Shown in pieces: positions 35,338 through 48,039 of a stretch of DNA of 64,000 nucleotides. Below the pieces are notes generated by a model, which saw only the letters and a list, made by a program, of their open reading frames with translations, was not told the origin of the DNA and did not search any database. Source of the stretch: Qipengyuania sp. SS22 (lineage in GTDB: Bacteria; Pseudomonadota; Alphaproteobacteria; Sphingomonadales; Sphingomonadaceae); contig NZ_CP107048.1 in NCBI RefSeq assembly GCF_025736935.1, positions 1,240,001-1,304,000 of the forward strand, given 5' to 3'. A program made the position numbers and the translations under genes. Every line of letters starts with the position of its first letter. Within the stretch, counting starts at the first letter, position 1.

Positions 35338-35679
35338 ATGCCCCTCCATTTCGCCGCCGCCCGTTCCGCCGCGCATTCGCCGATCGCCCGCGCCTTGGCG
35401 AAAAAGGCGCTCGCCCGCGCTGCCAACGACAATGGCGATGCGGCGCATATGCAGGCGGAAGCGTCGAGCTTCGACCATATGATGCGCGCTGCGCTGCGGC
35501 ACTTTGCCGAACACGGGATGGGCGCAGCCGAAGGGGCGCGGCAACAGGCCGAGCAGGCGCATTTCACCGGCGATACCGAGGCGTATGAGTGGTGGCTGGG
35601 TGTCTGCCGTACGCTTGATCGCCGTCTTGCCGAAAGCCTCGAGAGTACGATCGCCATCGACGCCCTGCTGGCCCGTTAA
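35338..35679 (+). CDS. Hypothetical protein, 113 residues
   Basis: A small, mostly helical, Ala-rich soluble protein (MPLHFAAARSAAHSPIARAL) with no signal peptide and no recognised family. EAYEWWLGVCRTLDRRLAESL is the most ordered-looking part. A GGACAGAGG ribosome site precedes ATG 35338, and codon use matches the neighbourhood, so it is likely real. Confidence 0.65.
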   Translation: MPLHFAAARSAAHSPIARALAKKALARAANDNGDAAHMQAEASSFDHMMRAALRHFAEHGMGAAEGARQQAEQAHFTGDTEAYEWWLGVCRTLDRRLAESLESTIAIDALLAR

Positions 35680-37051
<1,372 letters not shown>

Positions 37052-37059
37052 GCGAGACG

Positions 37060-37548
37060 ATGCGGAAGCTCTTTTTCCTCCCCGTCCTGCTGCTTGCCGC
37101 CCCCGCGGCGGCGCAGCAGGAGCCGTCCACTGCTGCACATGTCACCGAAGCGATCGCCGCCTGCCAGGCAATCACCGAAGCCGATGACGTGCGATATGAC
37201 AATTTGCCCCCGATGGAGTGGGACAATGCCAAGCGGCGTGGCGCACGATCGCAGCGTGTGTTCAAGGGGCTTTACCAGAAAGAGGGCAACAACGCGCTGA
37301 TCGTCGTTGCGAACGAGCAACTCGAGGCCAAGACCTGCGTCGTGCAGGCCTTCCTTCCGGATACCGCTTCTTACGTCCCCCTGCTGCAGGAGGTGTCGCA
37401 GTCAATCGGCACGCCCGAACAGCAGGACGGTTACAGCTATTTCTGGACGATCGCGGGCCATACGGTCCGGGTCGATCCCGCGGGTGATGCAAAGCGCCCG
37501 TTCGCCCGTTTCGAAATTTCCGCAATTCCCCAGGAGAGTGCCGAATGA
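37060..37548 (+). CDS. Hypothetical exported protein between mdh and sucD
   Basis: A 162-residue protein with a signal peptide ([18 protein letters not shown]), so it goes to the periplasm. The mature part has two cysteines (AACQAI and KTCVVQAF) that could pair, and no known domain. It starts nine bases after mdh and its stop overlaps the sucD start (ATGA), so it is firmly in the TCA operon although its location makes a direct enzymatic role unlikely. It sits where sucC is found in many alphaproteobacteria. Confidence 0.75.
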   Translation: MRKLFFLPVLLLAAPAAAQQEPSTAAHVTEAIAACQAITEADDVRYDNLPPMEWDNAKRRGARSQRVFKGLYQKEGNNALIVVANEQLEAKTCVVQAFLPDTASYVPLLQEVSQSIGTPEQQDGYSYFWTIAGHTVRVDPAGDAKRPFARFEISAIPQESAE

Positions 37549-38435
37549 GTATCCTCGTAGACAAGAACACCAAAGTCATCACGCAGGGGATGACCGGCGA
37601 CACCGGCACCTTCCACACCGAGCAGGCGCTCGCCTATGGCACGCAGATGGTTGCAGGCGTGACCCCCGGCAAGGGCGGTAGCGAGCATATCGGCCTGCCC
37701 GTTTACAACACCGTTTCCGAAGCCAAGGCCGAAACCGGCGCGACCGCTTCGTGCATCTATGTCCCGCCGCCCTTCGCCGCGGATTCGATCCTCGAGGCGA
37801 TCGACGCCGAGATCGAGCTGATCGTCGCGATCACCGAAGGCATTCCCGTGCTCGACATGGTGCGCGTCAAGCGCGCGCTCGAAGGCTCGAAGTCGCGCCT
37901 GATCGGTCCGAACTGCCCCGGCGTCCTGACCCCCGGCGAATGCAAGATCGGCATCATGCCCGGTTCGATCTTCAAGAAGGGCAGCGTCGGCGTCGTCAGC
38001 CGTTCGGGTACGCTGACCTATGAAGCCGTGCACCAGACCACCACGGTCGGCCTCGGCCAGACCACCGCAGTCGGCATTGGCGGCGACCCGGTCAACGGCA
38101 CCAATTTCATCGACGTGCTCGACCTCTTCCTCGACGATGACGACACCAAGTCGATCATCATGATCGGCGAAATCGGTGGCAGTGCCGAAGAAGAAGCCGC
38201 CGAATTCATCAAGCAGGAAGCCGCCAAGGGCCGTGAAAAGCCGATGGTCGGCTTCATCGCCGGACGTACCGCGCCTCCGGGCCGTCGCATGGGCCATGCC
38301 GGTGCCATCGTTTCGGGTGGCCAGGGCGGCGCCGACGACAAGATCGCCGCGATGGAAGCTGCGGGCATCCGCGTCTCCCCCTCGCCCAGCGAACTCGGCA
38401 CCACGCTCGACGCGCTGCTGAAGGAACTCGCCTGA
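37545..38435 (+). CDS. sucD: Succinyl-CoA ligase, alpha subunit
   Basis: The 296-residue CoA-binding and phosphohistidine subunit of succinyl-CoA synthetase. [59 protein letters not shown] and the active-site [18 protein letters not shown] (His near 245) are diagnostic. The beta subunit gene (sucC) is not in this window, so the partner must be encoded elsewhere. ATG overlaps the previous stop by four bases. Confidence 0.98.
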   Translation: MSILVDKNTKVITQGMTGDTGTFHTEQALAYGTQMVAGVTPGKGGSEHIGLPVYNTVSEAKAETGATASCIYVPPPFAADSILEAIDAEIELIVAITEGIPVLDMVRVKRALEGSKSRLIGPNCPGVLTPGECKIGIMPGSIFKKGSVGVVSRSGTLTYEAVHQTTTVGLGQTTAVGIGGDPVNGTNFIDVLDLFLDDDDTKSIIMIGEIGGSAEEEAAEFIKQEAAKGREKPMVGFIAGRTAPPGRRMGHAGAIVSGGQGGADDKIAAMEAAGIRVSPSPSELGTTLDALLKELA

Positions 38436-38532
38436 CGGCCAGCGCGGACGGCCTCCCCTTTCGGGACCGTCTGCGCGGCTGAGGCATTGCCATAGAGAGC
38501 CGACAGCAGGTCGGCACGAGAAGGTGACCCGG

Positions 38533-41364
38533 ATGGGCAACGAAAGCCACGATTTCCTCCCCGAGCTGGGCGACCAGGAAGGCCCGCAGCAGGGCCCGAG
38601 CTGGGGCAACCCGCGCTGGCTTGCCGAAGTGGTCGACAGCGAGGCGGATCTGACCGCCGCGCTCGATCCCACGCAGATGCGGATGGCAGTGGCCAAGGCG
38701 GCGGAAAAGACGGGCAAGGCGCTCGATCCAAAGGCTATCGAGCAGGCGGCGGACGATTCGATCCGCGCCATGTTGCTGGTGCGCCTCTATCGTGTACGCG
38801 GCCATCTCGCTGCCAATCTCGACCCGCTCGGCCTGTCACACCGCGAAGTGCCCGAGGATCTGACGCTCGAATGGCATGGCTTTGGCGGTCAGGAAGACCG
38901 CGAAGTCTATGTCGGCGGCGTATTCGGCTTCGAATGGGTCAGCATCGGTGAGCTCTTCGACGTGCTGCGCGCGACCTATTGCGGCAATGTCGGCCTCGAA
39001 TACATGCATATCTCGGATACCGAGGAACGCCGGTTCCTGCAGGACAAGTTCGAGACGCCCGAGGACACGATCCAGTTCACCCCCGAAGGCAAGAAGGCGA
39101 TCCTCGCCGCCGTAATCCGCGGTGAGCAATACGAGAAATTCCTCGGCAAGAAATACGTCGGCACCAAGCGTTTCGGCCTCGATGGCGGCGAATCGATGAT
39201 CCCCGCGCTCGAAGCGGTGATCAAATATGGCGGCCAACTCGGCACGCGCGAGATCATCTACGGCATGGCCCACCGCGGCCGTCTGAACGTGCTCGCCAAT
39301 GTCATGGGCAAGCCGTACAAGGTCATCTTCCACGAATTCTCGGGCGGCAGCGCCAACCCCGACGATGTCGGCGGCTCGGGCGATGTGAAATACCACCTCG
39401 GCACCAGCACCGATCGCGAATTCGACGGCATCAATGTCCATATGTCGCTGGTGCCCAACCCCAGCCACCTCGAGGCGGTGAACCCCGTCGTACTCGGCAA
39501 GAGCCGCGCGCAGCAGGCGATCCGCGACGATCTACGCCAGCACGAGCAGGTCCTGCCGGTGCTGCTGCACGGCGATGCGGCCTTTGCCGGCCAGGGTATC
39601 GTGTGGGAGTGCCTCGGTTTCTCGGGCGTGCGCGGCTACAACACCGGCGGCTGCCTGCACTTCGTCATCAACAACCAGATCGGCTTCACCACCAGCCCGC
39701 AATTCGCGCGCAGCTCGCCCTACCCAAGCGATGTCGCCAAGGGCGTGCAGGCACCGATCCTCCATGTGAACGGCGACGATCCCGAAGCGGTGACCTTCGC
39801 CTGCAAGCTGGCGGTCGAATACCGCCAGACCTTCGGCCGCGACATCGTGATCGACATGTGGTGCTATCGCCGCTTCGGCCATAACGAGGGCGACGAACCC
39901 AAGTTCACCCAGCCGCTGATGTATGACGAAATCCGCCAGCACCCCAAGGTCAGCGAAATCTACTCCGCGCGCCTCGAGGAAGAAGGCGTGATCGAGAAGG
40001 GCTATGCCGACGGGCTGAGCGCCGAGTTCATCGACCACCTCGAGCAGGAGTTCGAGGCGGCCAAGGATTACAAGCCCGACCAGGCCGACTGGTTCGGCGG
40101 TCGCTGGTCCGGGATGAACAAGCCCGCCGATCCCGAGACCGCGCGCCGCAATGTCGAAACCGCACTCGAAAAGAAGCTGTTCGACAGCCTCGGCCGCACG
40201 CTCACCACGGTGCCCGACGACCTGACCATCCACAAGACGCTGGGCCGCGTGCTCAAGGCAAAGGACGAGATGTTCTCCAGCGGCGAAGGGTTCGACTGGG
40301 CCACCGCCGAAGCGCTCGCCTTCGGCAGCCTCGTCACCGAAGGGTTTGGCGTGCGCCTGTCGGGCCAGGATTCGGGACGTGGCACCTTCAGCCAACGCCA
40401 TGCGGTCTGGGTCGACCAGAAGGACGAGCGCAAATACATCCCGCTGACCACGCTGCCGCATGGCAAGTTCGAGGTCTATGACAGCCCGCTGTCCGAATAT
40501 GGCGTGCTCGGCTTCGAGTACGGCTTCGCCATGGCCGATCCCAAGAGCCTGGTGATGTGGGAAGCGCAGTTCGGCGATTTCGGCAATGGCGCGCAAATCG
40601 TGATCGACCAGTTCATCGCCGCGGGCGAAGTCAAATGGCTGCGCGCCAATGGCCTCGTCCTGCTGCTGCCGCATGGCTATGAAGGCCAGGGCCCCGAGCA
40701 CAGCTCGGCCCGGCTCGAGCGGTTCCTACAGCTTTGCGCGAACGACAATATCCAGGTCTGCAACATCACCACGCCGGCCAATTACTTCCATGTCCTGCGC
40801 CGCCAGATGCTGCGCAGCTTCCGCAAGCCGCTGGTCATCATGACTCCCAAGAGCCTGCTGCGTCACCCGCTGGCGAAGTCGGACGCGAACGAGTTCATGG
40901 GCGATCAGCACTTCATGCGGATCAAGTCCGACATGAAGGATATTGCCGACGAGAAGGTCAAGCGGCTCGTGCTGTGCAGCGGCAAGGTCGCCTACGACCT
41001 CATGCAGCGCCGCGACGAGGCCGAGCTCGAAGACGTCTCGATCGTCCGGATCGAGCAGCTCTACCCCTTCCCCGGCGAGCCGCTCGCCGTGCGTCTGGAA
41101 CGCATGACCAATCTCGAGCAGATCGTCTGGTGCCAGGAAGAGCCGAAGAACAACGGCGCATGGTTCTTTGTCGATCGTCTGATCGAGGAAGCCGCCGAAG
41201 CCGCAGGCAAGACGGGCATGCGCCCGTGTTATGCCGGCCGCGAAGTCGCCGCCTCGCCTGCCACGGGTTACGCCAGCCGGCACCAGGTGCAGCAGGAAGC
41301 CCTCGTCAACATCGCACTCGGATTGAACGGCAGCGCGCCGAACGTCCGCAGTGACTGCAAGTAA
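38533..41364 (+). CDS. sucA: 2-oxoglutarate dehydrogenase, E1 component
   Basis: Thiamine diphosphate-dependent E1 of the 2-oxoglutarate dehydrogenase complex, about 943 residues. [59 protein letters not shown] and [20 protein letters not shown] (ThDP-magnesium region) are characteristic. ATG 38533 is preceded by GAGAAGG; GTG 38524 is possible. Sits 97 bases after sucD and 17 before sucB. Confidence 0.98.
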   Translation: MGNESHDFLPELGDQEGPQQGPSWGNPRWLAEVVDSEADLTAALDPTQMRMAVAKAAEKTGKALDPKAIEQAADDSIRAMLLVRLYRVRGHLAANLDPLGLSHREVPEDLTLEWHGFGGQEDREVYVGGVFGFEWVSIGELFDVLRATYCGNVGLEYMHISDTEERRFLQDKFETPEDTIQFTPEGKKAILAAVIRGEQYEKFLGKKYVGTKRFGLDGGESMIPALEAVIKYGGQLGTREIIYGMAHRGRLNVLANVMGKPYKVIFHEFSGGSANPDDVGGSGDVKYHLGTSTDREFDGINVHMSLVPNPSHLEAVNPVVLGKSRAQQAIRDDLRQHEQVLPVLLHGDAAFAGQGIVWECLGFSGVRGYNTGGCLHFVINNQIGFTTSPQFARSSPYPSDVAKGVQAPILHVNGDDPEAVTFACKLAVEYRQTFGRDIVIDMWCYRRFGHNEGDEPKFTQPLMYDEIRQHPKVSEIYSARLEEEGVIEKGYADGLSAEFIDHLEQEFEAAKDYKPDQADWFGGRWSGMNKPADPETARRNVETALEKKLFDSLGRTLTTVPDDLTIHKTLGRVLKAKDEMFSSGEGFDWATAEALAFGSLVTEGFGVRLSGQDSGRGTFSQRHAVWVDQKDERKYIPLTTLPHGKFEVYDSPLSEYGVLGFEYGFAMADPKSLVMWEAQFGDFGNGAQIVIDQFIAAGEVKWLRANGLVLLLPHGYEGQGPEHSSARLERFLQLCANDNIQVCNITTPANYFHVLRRQMLRSFRKPLVIMTPKSLLRHPLAKSDANEFMGDQHFMRIKSDMKDIADEKVKRLVLCSGKVAYDLMQRRDEAELEDVSIVRIEQLYPFPGEPLAVRLERMTNLEQIVWCQEEPKNNGAWFFVDRLIEEAAEAAGKTGMRPCYAGREVAASPATGYASRHQVQQEALVNIALGLNGSAPNVRSDCK

Positions 41365-41381
41365 TCCGGGAAAGCGAGATT

Positions 41382-42614
<1,233 letters not shown>

Positions 42615-42624
42615 GGAACACATA

Positions 42625-44037
42625 ATGGCTGAATACGACTACGATCTCTTTGTCATCGGTGCGGGTCCGGGCGGCTATGTCGCTGCGATCCGCGGGGCAC
42701 AGCTCGGGCTCAAGACGGCTTGTGCCGACAGCCGCGATACGCTGGGCGGAACCTGCCTCAATGTCGGCTGCATCCCATCCAAGGCGATGCTGCACGCGTC
42801 CGAATATTTCGACGCGGCGAGCAATGGTTCGATGGCCGCGCTGGGTGTCGACGTCACTCCCAAGCTCAATCTCGAGCAGATGCACGCGCAGCGCCGCGAT
42901 GCAGTGAAGAGCCTGACGGGCGGGATCGAATTCCTGTTCAAGAAGAACAAGATCGACTGGAAGAAGGGCCATGCCACCTTCCAGGACGCGCATACGGTCA
43001 AGGTCGGCGACGAAACCTTCACCGCGAAGGACGTGATCATCGCTACCGGCTCCTCGGTCACTCCGCTGCCCGGTGTCGAGGTCGATAACGATAAGCAGGT
43101 GGTGGTCGATTCCACCGGCGCGCTCGAACTGAAAGCCGTGCCCAAGAAGATGGTCGTCATCGGCGGCGGCGTGATCGGGCTCGAACTCGGTTCGGTCTGG
43201 CGCCGTTTGGGCGCCGAAGTGATCGTGGTCGAATATCTCGACAAGCTGCTGCCCGGCATGGACGACGATGTCCGCAAGGAAGCAGCGAAGATCTTCAAGA
43301 AGCAGGGCATGGAACTGCGCCTGTCGACCAAGGTCACCGGCTGCACCGTCAAGGGCAAGAAGGCCACGCTGACGCTCGAACCCGCCGCTGGCGGCGAAGC
43401 GGAAACGCTCGACGCCGATTGCGTGCTGGTCTCGATCGGCCGCCGTCCCAACACCGACGGTCTCGGCCTCGATGCGATCGGGCTGGAAACCAACCAGCGC
43501 GGCCAGATCGAAATCGATCATGATTTCCGCACCAAGGTCGATGGCGTGTGGGCCATCGGCGACGTGGTCCCTGGTCCGATGCTGGCACACAAGGCCGAAG
43601 ACGAAGGCATCGCCTGCGCGGAGAACATTGCCGGACAGACGGGCATCGTGAACCACGATCTCATCCCGGGCGTGGTCTATACCTGGCCCGAATTTGCCGG
43701 GGTCGGCCTCACCACCGAGGAAGCCATCGAAAAGATGGGCGGCGACAAGAGCAAGGTCAAAGTCGGCAAGTTCCCGATGATGGCCAACAGCCGCGCGAAG
43801 ACCAATCACGAACCCGACGGCTTCGTGAAGGTCATTGCCGAAGCCGAAAGCGACCGCGTGCTCGGCGTCTGGGCGATCGCCAGCGTGGCCGGGACGATGA
43901 TTTCGCAGGCGACACAGGCGATGGAGTTCGGTGCCACATCCGAAGACATCGCTTACACCTGCCACGCACACCCGACGCATTCCGAAGCAATCAAGGAAGC
44001 GGCGATGGCGGTCCAGGGCAAGCCGATCCACGTCTGA
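42625..44037 (+). CDS. lpdA: Dihydrolipoyl dehydrogenase (E3)
   Basis: A 470-residue flavoprotein that reoxidises dihydrolipoamide with NAD. FAD loop VIGAGPGGYVAAIRGAQLG, redox-active disulfide GGTCLNVGCIPSK (Cys44, Cys49), NAD loop VIGGGVIGLELGSVWRRLG, FAD site VWAIGDVVPGPMLAHKAEDE and the C-terminal catalytic HAHPTHSEA are all present. It ends the mdh-sucDAB-lpdA operon, which supplies the E3 for SucA/SucB and possibly other complexes. Confidence 0.98.
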   Translation: MAEYDYDLFVIGAGPGGYVAAIRGAQLGLKTACADSRDTLGGTCLNVGCIPSKAMLHASEYFDAASNGSMAALGVDVTPKLNLEQMHAQRRDAVKSLTGGIEFLFKKNKIDWKKGHATFQDAHTVKVGDETFTAKDVIIATGSSVTPLPGVEVDNDKQVVVDSTGALELKAVPKKMVVIGGGVIGLELGSVWRRLGAEVIVVEYLDKLLPGMDDDVRKEAAKIFKKQGMELRLSTKVTGCTVKGKKATLTLEPAAGGEAETLDADCVLVSIGRRPNTDGLGLDAIGLETNQRGQIEIDHDFRTKVDGVWAIGDVVPGPMLAHKAEDEGIACAENIAGQTGIVNHDLIPGVVYTWPEFAGVGLTTEEAIEKMGGDKSKVKVGKFPMMANSRAKTNHEPDGFVKVIAEAESDRVLGVWAIASVAGTMISQATQAMEFGATSEDIAYTCHAHPTHSEAIKEAAMAVQGKPIHV

Positions 44038-44086
44038 CCGAATGGCGACGACAGCGGCCCTTCCGGTAAAGAGCGAGGGCTGCTGA

Positions 44087-44896
44087 ATGGCCGGGCGCGC
44101 GGCAATCTCCCTCGCGCTCGGCACGCCTGTTCTAGCGGGTCTGATCTTTCTTGCCTTTGGCGGCGCTCCGCTGGCCTATCCGGTCGGCAATGCGCTCGCC
44201 CTGCTGCTGGCATTACCGGTAGCAGCCTTTGTGCGGATACGCCTGACCGGCGCCCAGCACCGTGCGCTGGCGGTGGTGCTGCTGGCGTTATTGTTCGTCC
44301 CGCTCCTCAGCGGCCCCCACCTCAACGGCATAGCGCGCTGGCTGCCGCTAGGACCGGTCACGCTGCATGCCGGTGCGCTGGTTCTCCCAGCGTTGGCGGT
44401 GCTTGCCGCGAGGGACGAGGATTACGCCCCGCCGATCCTGCTGGCAGCGCTGCTCGCCGCCAGCGTGCAGCCCGACGCGGCGACCGGCCTCGCGGTGATG
44501 ATGGCCGCCATCGGGCTCTACAATGCGAGCGGTGACTGGCGGATGGTGCCGGTCGCGGGGATCGCCTTCCTTGCCAGCATCAGCGCCGGACTGCGCGGCG
44601 AATTGCCCGCCCAGCCCTTCGTCGAGCGCGTATTGGTCGATCTGGCGCTGCACCAGCCGTTTGCCGCGCTCGGTCTCGGCGTCGCATTGCTCGCAAGCTT
44701 CCTGCTGATCGCCCACGCGCTTCCAGCAGGGAAGCCTGTGCGCCATGCGCTGTCAGGCTCGCTGTTCGGCTTTTCGCTCGCAGCGCTTGTGTCCAACTAT
44801 CCAAGCGTGCTCATCGGCTACGGTGCCGCGCCGATCCTAGGATACGGGCTGGCACTGTCGCTCGCGCGTCAGACCCCTCAGACCCCGTCGGGATAG
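44087..44896 (+). CDS. Hypothetical multi-pass membrane protein
   Basis: A 269-residue protein with about eight transmembrane helices and short loops. One stretch, LAASVQPDAATGLAVMMAA, recalls the QPDLGTA motif of FtsW/RodA/SpoVE proteins, but the length is short by about 100 residues and other SEDS landmarks are missing, so no function is claimed. It starts 49 bases after lpdA and overlaps the convergent DPP III-like gene by 19 bases. Confidence 0.7.
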   Translation: MAGRAAISLALGTPVLAGLIFLAFGGAPLAYPVGNALALLLALPVAAFVRIRLTGAQHRALAVVLLALLFVPLLSGPHLNGIARWLPLGPVTLHAGALVLPALAVLAARDEDYAPPILLAALLAASVQPDAATGLAVMMAAIGLYNASGDWRMVPVAGIAFLASISAGLRGELPAQPFVERVLVDLALHQPFAALGLGVALLASFLLIAHALPAGKPVRHALSGSLFGFSLAALVSNYPSVLIGYGAAPILGYGLALSLARQTPQTPSG

Positions 44897-46563
44897 ACCG
44901 GCGCGATATCGACCGGGATGTCCGCCATCGCCGCGAACCGCGAATTGGCGGCATCGTCGAGCACCGCATGACGATCGAAGAACGCCTTCGTACCCGCATA
45001 ATCGCCGCGCGCCTGCAGCATCAGCTGCGCGTTGAGCAGGTCGCGGATACCCGCTTCCATCGCCGCATAGTCCACCGTGTACCGCTGCGCCGCTGCATCC
45101 CAGGCGAAGGCGCCCTTCTGCTGGAGATAGCCATATTGCAGCTTGGCACCGCGGCCATGCGCGCTTTCGGTGCCGAACCGCATAGAGCGGAACAGGCCGG
45201 TGAAATAGGTCGAGAACAGCTCGGGCTTCTCCGCAGCGGGGATTTCTCCCTTCTCCATCATCAGCAGGATGTTCCAGATGCCCATTACGTCGGCCTTCGA
45301 TTCCTCGAGCGCCGAATACTGGTCGCGCAGTTCCTCGTTCACCGTGGTCTGGCGGCCATCGACGGTGATCGTGCCGGGCCCGAGGCTGTGCGACAACTCA
45401 TGGAACAGCGTGTTTGCTTCCATGTATTTCTTCGCCACCAGCGCTGCCTGGTCATCCTTCAGCACGACATCGGCCATCGGGGCGAGGATACGGTCGTATT
45501 TGGCGCCAAGCACATTGGCCAGGATCACCTTCTTGGCCCCCTTCGCTTCGCGCACGCGCTCGTCATTGGGCAGGTTGAAGGCGATGGTCTGCGTGCCCGG
45601 GACATTGTCGCCGCCGCCGTGGACCTGATCGGCCACTGCAATCGGGCTTTCGAACCCGCGCTGGAAATTCTTGTCCGCGTCGGGGATGGGCAGGTTCTCT
45701 TCCATCGTCCGCAGGTAGTTCTTGTACCTCGCCAGCGCGGCGCTTTCTTCGGGATTGCGCAGTGTCACGAAGCTTTCGAAGGCGGTCTTGGTACCATACA
45801 GCCGGTCGGTATAGACCTCGTAGGGACCGATCGCGACCTCGATCGGCGTATCCTGCAGGTCCATCCAAGCCATCTCGCTGGCAAAATAGTCGTCGGTCAG
45901 GAAGCTGGTCGCGCGCAGCGAGAGAAATTTCTTCAGGCTGGGGTTGGACGTCCGCTGTGCTGCCCGTTCGAGCAGGCGTGCGGCGGGCACCAGCCATTCG
46001 CGATATTCCTGCGAATAGGGGACGGCGACGAAGCCCTCGCCGCTGCGCTTGACCACCGTGTAGGGGCTGGTCAGTGCCTCGCGCTGGTCGGGATTGGCCG
46101 CGAGATAGGCGTCGAATTCGGCGCGCGTCAGGTCCTGCGGATAGAAACCTGCCCCTTCGGGCATGTCCTGCGTACCCCAGAAGGGATGCAGCTCGGCAAC
46201 TTCATCCCACGGACCGAAATTACGATCGAACATCGCCACCAGCATGTCGCGGTCGGCGCGGCGGTTGCGCGCGATCGTCTCGCGTAGCTGCGGCAAATCC
46301 GCGCCCCGCTGGCGCAGGTAAATCTCGTCCATGTAGCCGCTGGCTTCGATCAGCAGATTGACCACCTCGCGTTCTTCCCCGGTAAGGAAGGATGTGTCGG
46401 GCGCCATTTCGATGACCGCCAGCTTGGCGTATTGCGCCTGGAGGTCGTAACCATCGGGGGCCGCCGCGGCAGGCGGCACCGCGTTCGGTTCGATCCGCGT
46501 GTCGGTGACGGCAGGCGAGCAGGCAGCGCTGGCAAGCAGCAGGGGCAGGATGGCGCGACGCAT
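44878..46563 (-). CDS. Dipeptidyl-peptidase III-like zinc peptidase, lipoprotein
   Basis: A 561-residue protein with a lipoprotein signal (RRAILPLLLASAAC). The catalytic region has TLFHELSHSLGPG (His388, Glu389, His392) and, 28 residues on, EESKADVMG (Glu420/421 and Asp425), matching the second zinc motif of M49 peptidases. Canonical DPP III has a six-residue HExxGH motif; here it is a five-residue HExxH. NFGPWDEVAELHPFWG and VYTDRLYGTKTAFESFVTL further support the family. It likely releases dipeptides in the periplasm. ATG 46563 gives the signal peptide; the frame is open upstream without one. Confidence 0.82.
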   Translation of the reverse strand: MRRAILPLLLASAACSPAVTDTRIEPNAVPPAAAAPDGYDLQAQYAKLAVIEMAPDTSFLTGEEREVVNLLIEASGYMDEIYLRQRGADLPQLRETIARNRRADRDMLVAMFDRNFGPWDEVAELHPFWGTQDMPEGAGFYPQDLTRAEFDAYLAANPDQREALTSPYTVVKRSGEGFVAVPYSQEYREWLVPAARLLERAAQRTSNPSLKKFLSLRATSFLTDDYFASEMAWMDLQDTPIEVAIGPYEVYTDRLYGTKTAFESFVTLRNPEESAALARYKNYLRTMEENLPIPDADKNFQRGFESPIAVADQVHGGGDNVPGTQTIAFNLPNDERVREAKGAKKVILANVLGAKYDRILAPMADVVLKDDQAALVAKKYMEANTLFHELSHSLGPGTITVDGRQTTVNEELRDQYSALEESKADVMGIWNILLMMEKGEIPAAEKPELFSTYFTGLFRSMRFGTESAHGRGAKLQYGYLQQKGAFAWDAAAQRYTVDYAAMEAGIRDLLNAQLMLQARGDYAGTKAFFDRHAVLDDAANSRFAAMADIPVDIAPVYPDGV

Positions 46564-46690
46564 GGGAGATCCTCTGAAAGTTTTCGTTCTATCGCTGGAA
46601 AACGCCATGCGGCGCTGATGTGTCCCGCGCAAGAGCGCGATTGACCGAGCGGTTCGCTTATCCGACATTGGCGCGCAGGGAGGAAAGAGC

Positions 46691-48025
46691 ATGGCCTATC
46701 CGACACTGACCACGAAACCCGGGGCGATCGAGATTGCAGGCGCCATCCGCCATGGCGAGATGTCGCCGATCGAGGCGGTCGAAGCGGCAATTGCGCGGAT
46801 CGAACATCTCGATGCGCATATCAACGCGGTGGTGGTGACCGATTTCGACCGGGCGCGGGAACAGGCGAAGGCCATGACTGCCGCACGGCTGCCCCAGGAC
46901 CAGCCGCTGTTCGGCGTCCCGATGACGATCAAGGAAAGCTTCGATGTCGCCGGCCTGCCGACTTGCTGGGGTCACACCGAATATGCCGACACCATCGCCA
47001 CACGCGACGCCTGGGTGGTCGGCCAGCTCAAATCCGCCGGTGCGATCCTGCTGGGCAAGACCAATGTCCCGCCCGACCTCGCCGACTGGCAATCGAACAA
47101 TCCGGTCTATGGCCGGACCAACAATCCGCACGATCACGCGCTGTCTCCCGGAGGCTCGTCGGGCGGGTCGGCGGCGGCGGTGGCCAGCGGAATGGTGCCC
47201 TGCGACTTCGGCAGCGATATCGGCGGTTCGATCCGCGTCCCGGCGCATTTCTGCGGCGTGTGGGGGCACAAGACCAGCTGGGGGCTGATCCCGAAACGCG
47301 GCCATGTTCACCCGGTGGCGGCGGGGCAAGAGGCGCATGATGGCGCGCTGTCGGTCGTCGGACCATTGGCGCGCAATGCCGCCGACCTTCGGCTGCTGGT
47401 CGAACTGACGCAGACGATCCCGCCGCGCGCGCGGGCCAAGCCGTTCAAGGAAAGCCGTTTCCTGCTGCTGATCGATCACCCGTCCTGCCCGACCGACGAT
47501 GCGGTGCGCGGGCCGCTCGAAGCGGCTGCCGCCCAACTCGAGCGCGCGGGGATCACCGTCGATCGCGCAAGCGACCTCGTTCCCGATCTCGCCGCGCAGC
47601 AGGCCGACTACATGCGCATGCTCAATGTGACGCTCGCACGCGGCATGCCCGGCCCCGACGGACAGCGGGCAAGCGCCACCGACTGGTTCGACATGCGCGA
47701 TGCGCAGGCGCGGAACGAGATTGCCTGGGCCGCGCTGTTCGACAGCTACGACTTCGTCCTTGCCCCGCCCGCACCGCTATTGGCCTTCCCCCACCGCGCG
47801 GATCGCCTCTTCGATGGCATGGCGACCATCAACGGCGCTGACCAGCCGGGGGCAACCGCGCTGTGCTGGGCAGGCTTGGCGACCTATCCCAACCTCCCCT
47901 CCACCGTCTTGCCTGTGGGCGAAACCGGCGGCCTGCCTTGCGGAATGCAGGTCATCTCGCGCAGGTGGGCGGATCTCGATTGCATTGCCGCGGCAGAAGC
48001 GATCGGCACGATCCTCCACGGCTAG
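46691..48025 (+). CDS. Amidase, amidase signature family
   Basis: A 444-residue amidase with the Ser-cis-Ser-Lys triad: Lys81 in TIKESFD, Ser156/157 in SPGGSSGGSAAAVASG and the nucleophile Ser180 in SDIGGSIRVPAHFCG. No signal peptide, so cytoplasmic. Substrate cannot be inferred; GatA is excluded by the lack of gatB/gatC neighbours and by the different C-terminal half. It is divergent from the DPP III-like gene and 14 bases before the PepSY gene. Confidence 0.92.
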   Translation: MAYPTLTTKPGAIEIAGAIRHGEMSPIEAVEAAIARIEHLDAHINAVVVTDFDRAREQAKAMTAARLPQDQPLFGVPMTIKESFDVAGLPTCWGHTEYADTIATRDAWVVGQLKSAGAILLGKTNVPPDLADWQSNNPVYGRTNNPHDHALSPGGSSGGSAAAVASGMVPCDFGSDIGGSIRVPAHFCGVWGHKTSWGLIPKRGHVHPVAAGQEAHDGALSVVGPLARNAADLRLLVELTQTIPPRARAKPFKESRFLLLIDHPSCPTDDAVRGPLEAAAAQLERAGITVDRASDLVPDLAAQQADYMRMLNVTLARGMPGPDGQRASATDWFDMRDAQARNEIAWAALFDSYDFVLAPPAPLLAFPHRADRLFDGMATINGADQPGATALCWAGLATYPNLPSTVLPVGETGGLPCGMQVISRRWADLDCIAAAEAIGTILHG

Positions 48026-48039
48026 GGAGCCTCGACACA

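Noticed and set aside
35394-35430. tmRNA tag-like Ala-Ala-Asn-Asp-Asn peptide
   Set aside because: It lies inside an ordinary 113-residue coding sequence with its own ribosome site, with no tRNA-like acceptor sequence nearby.
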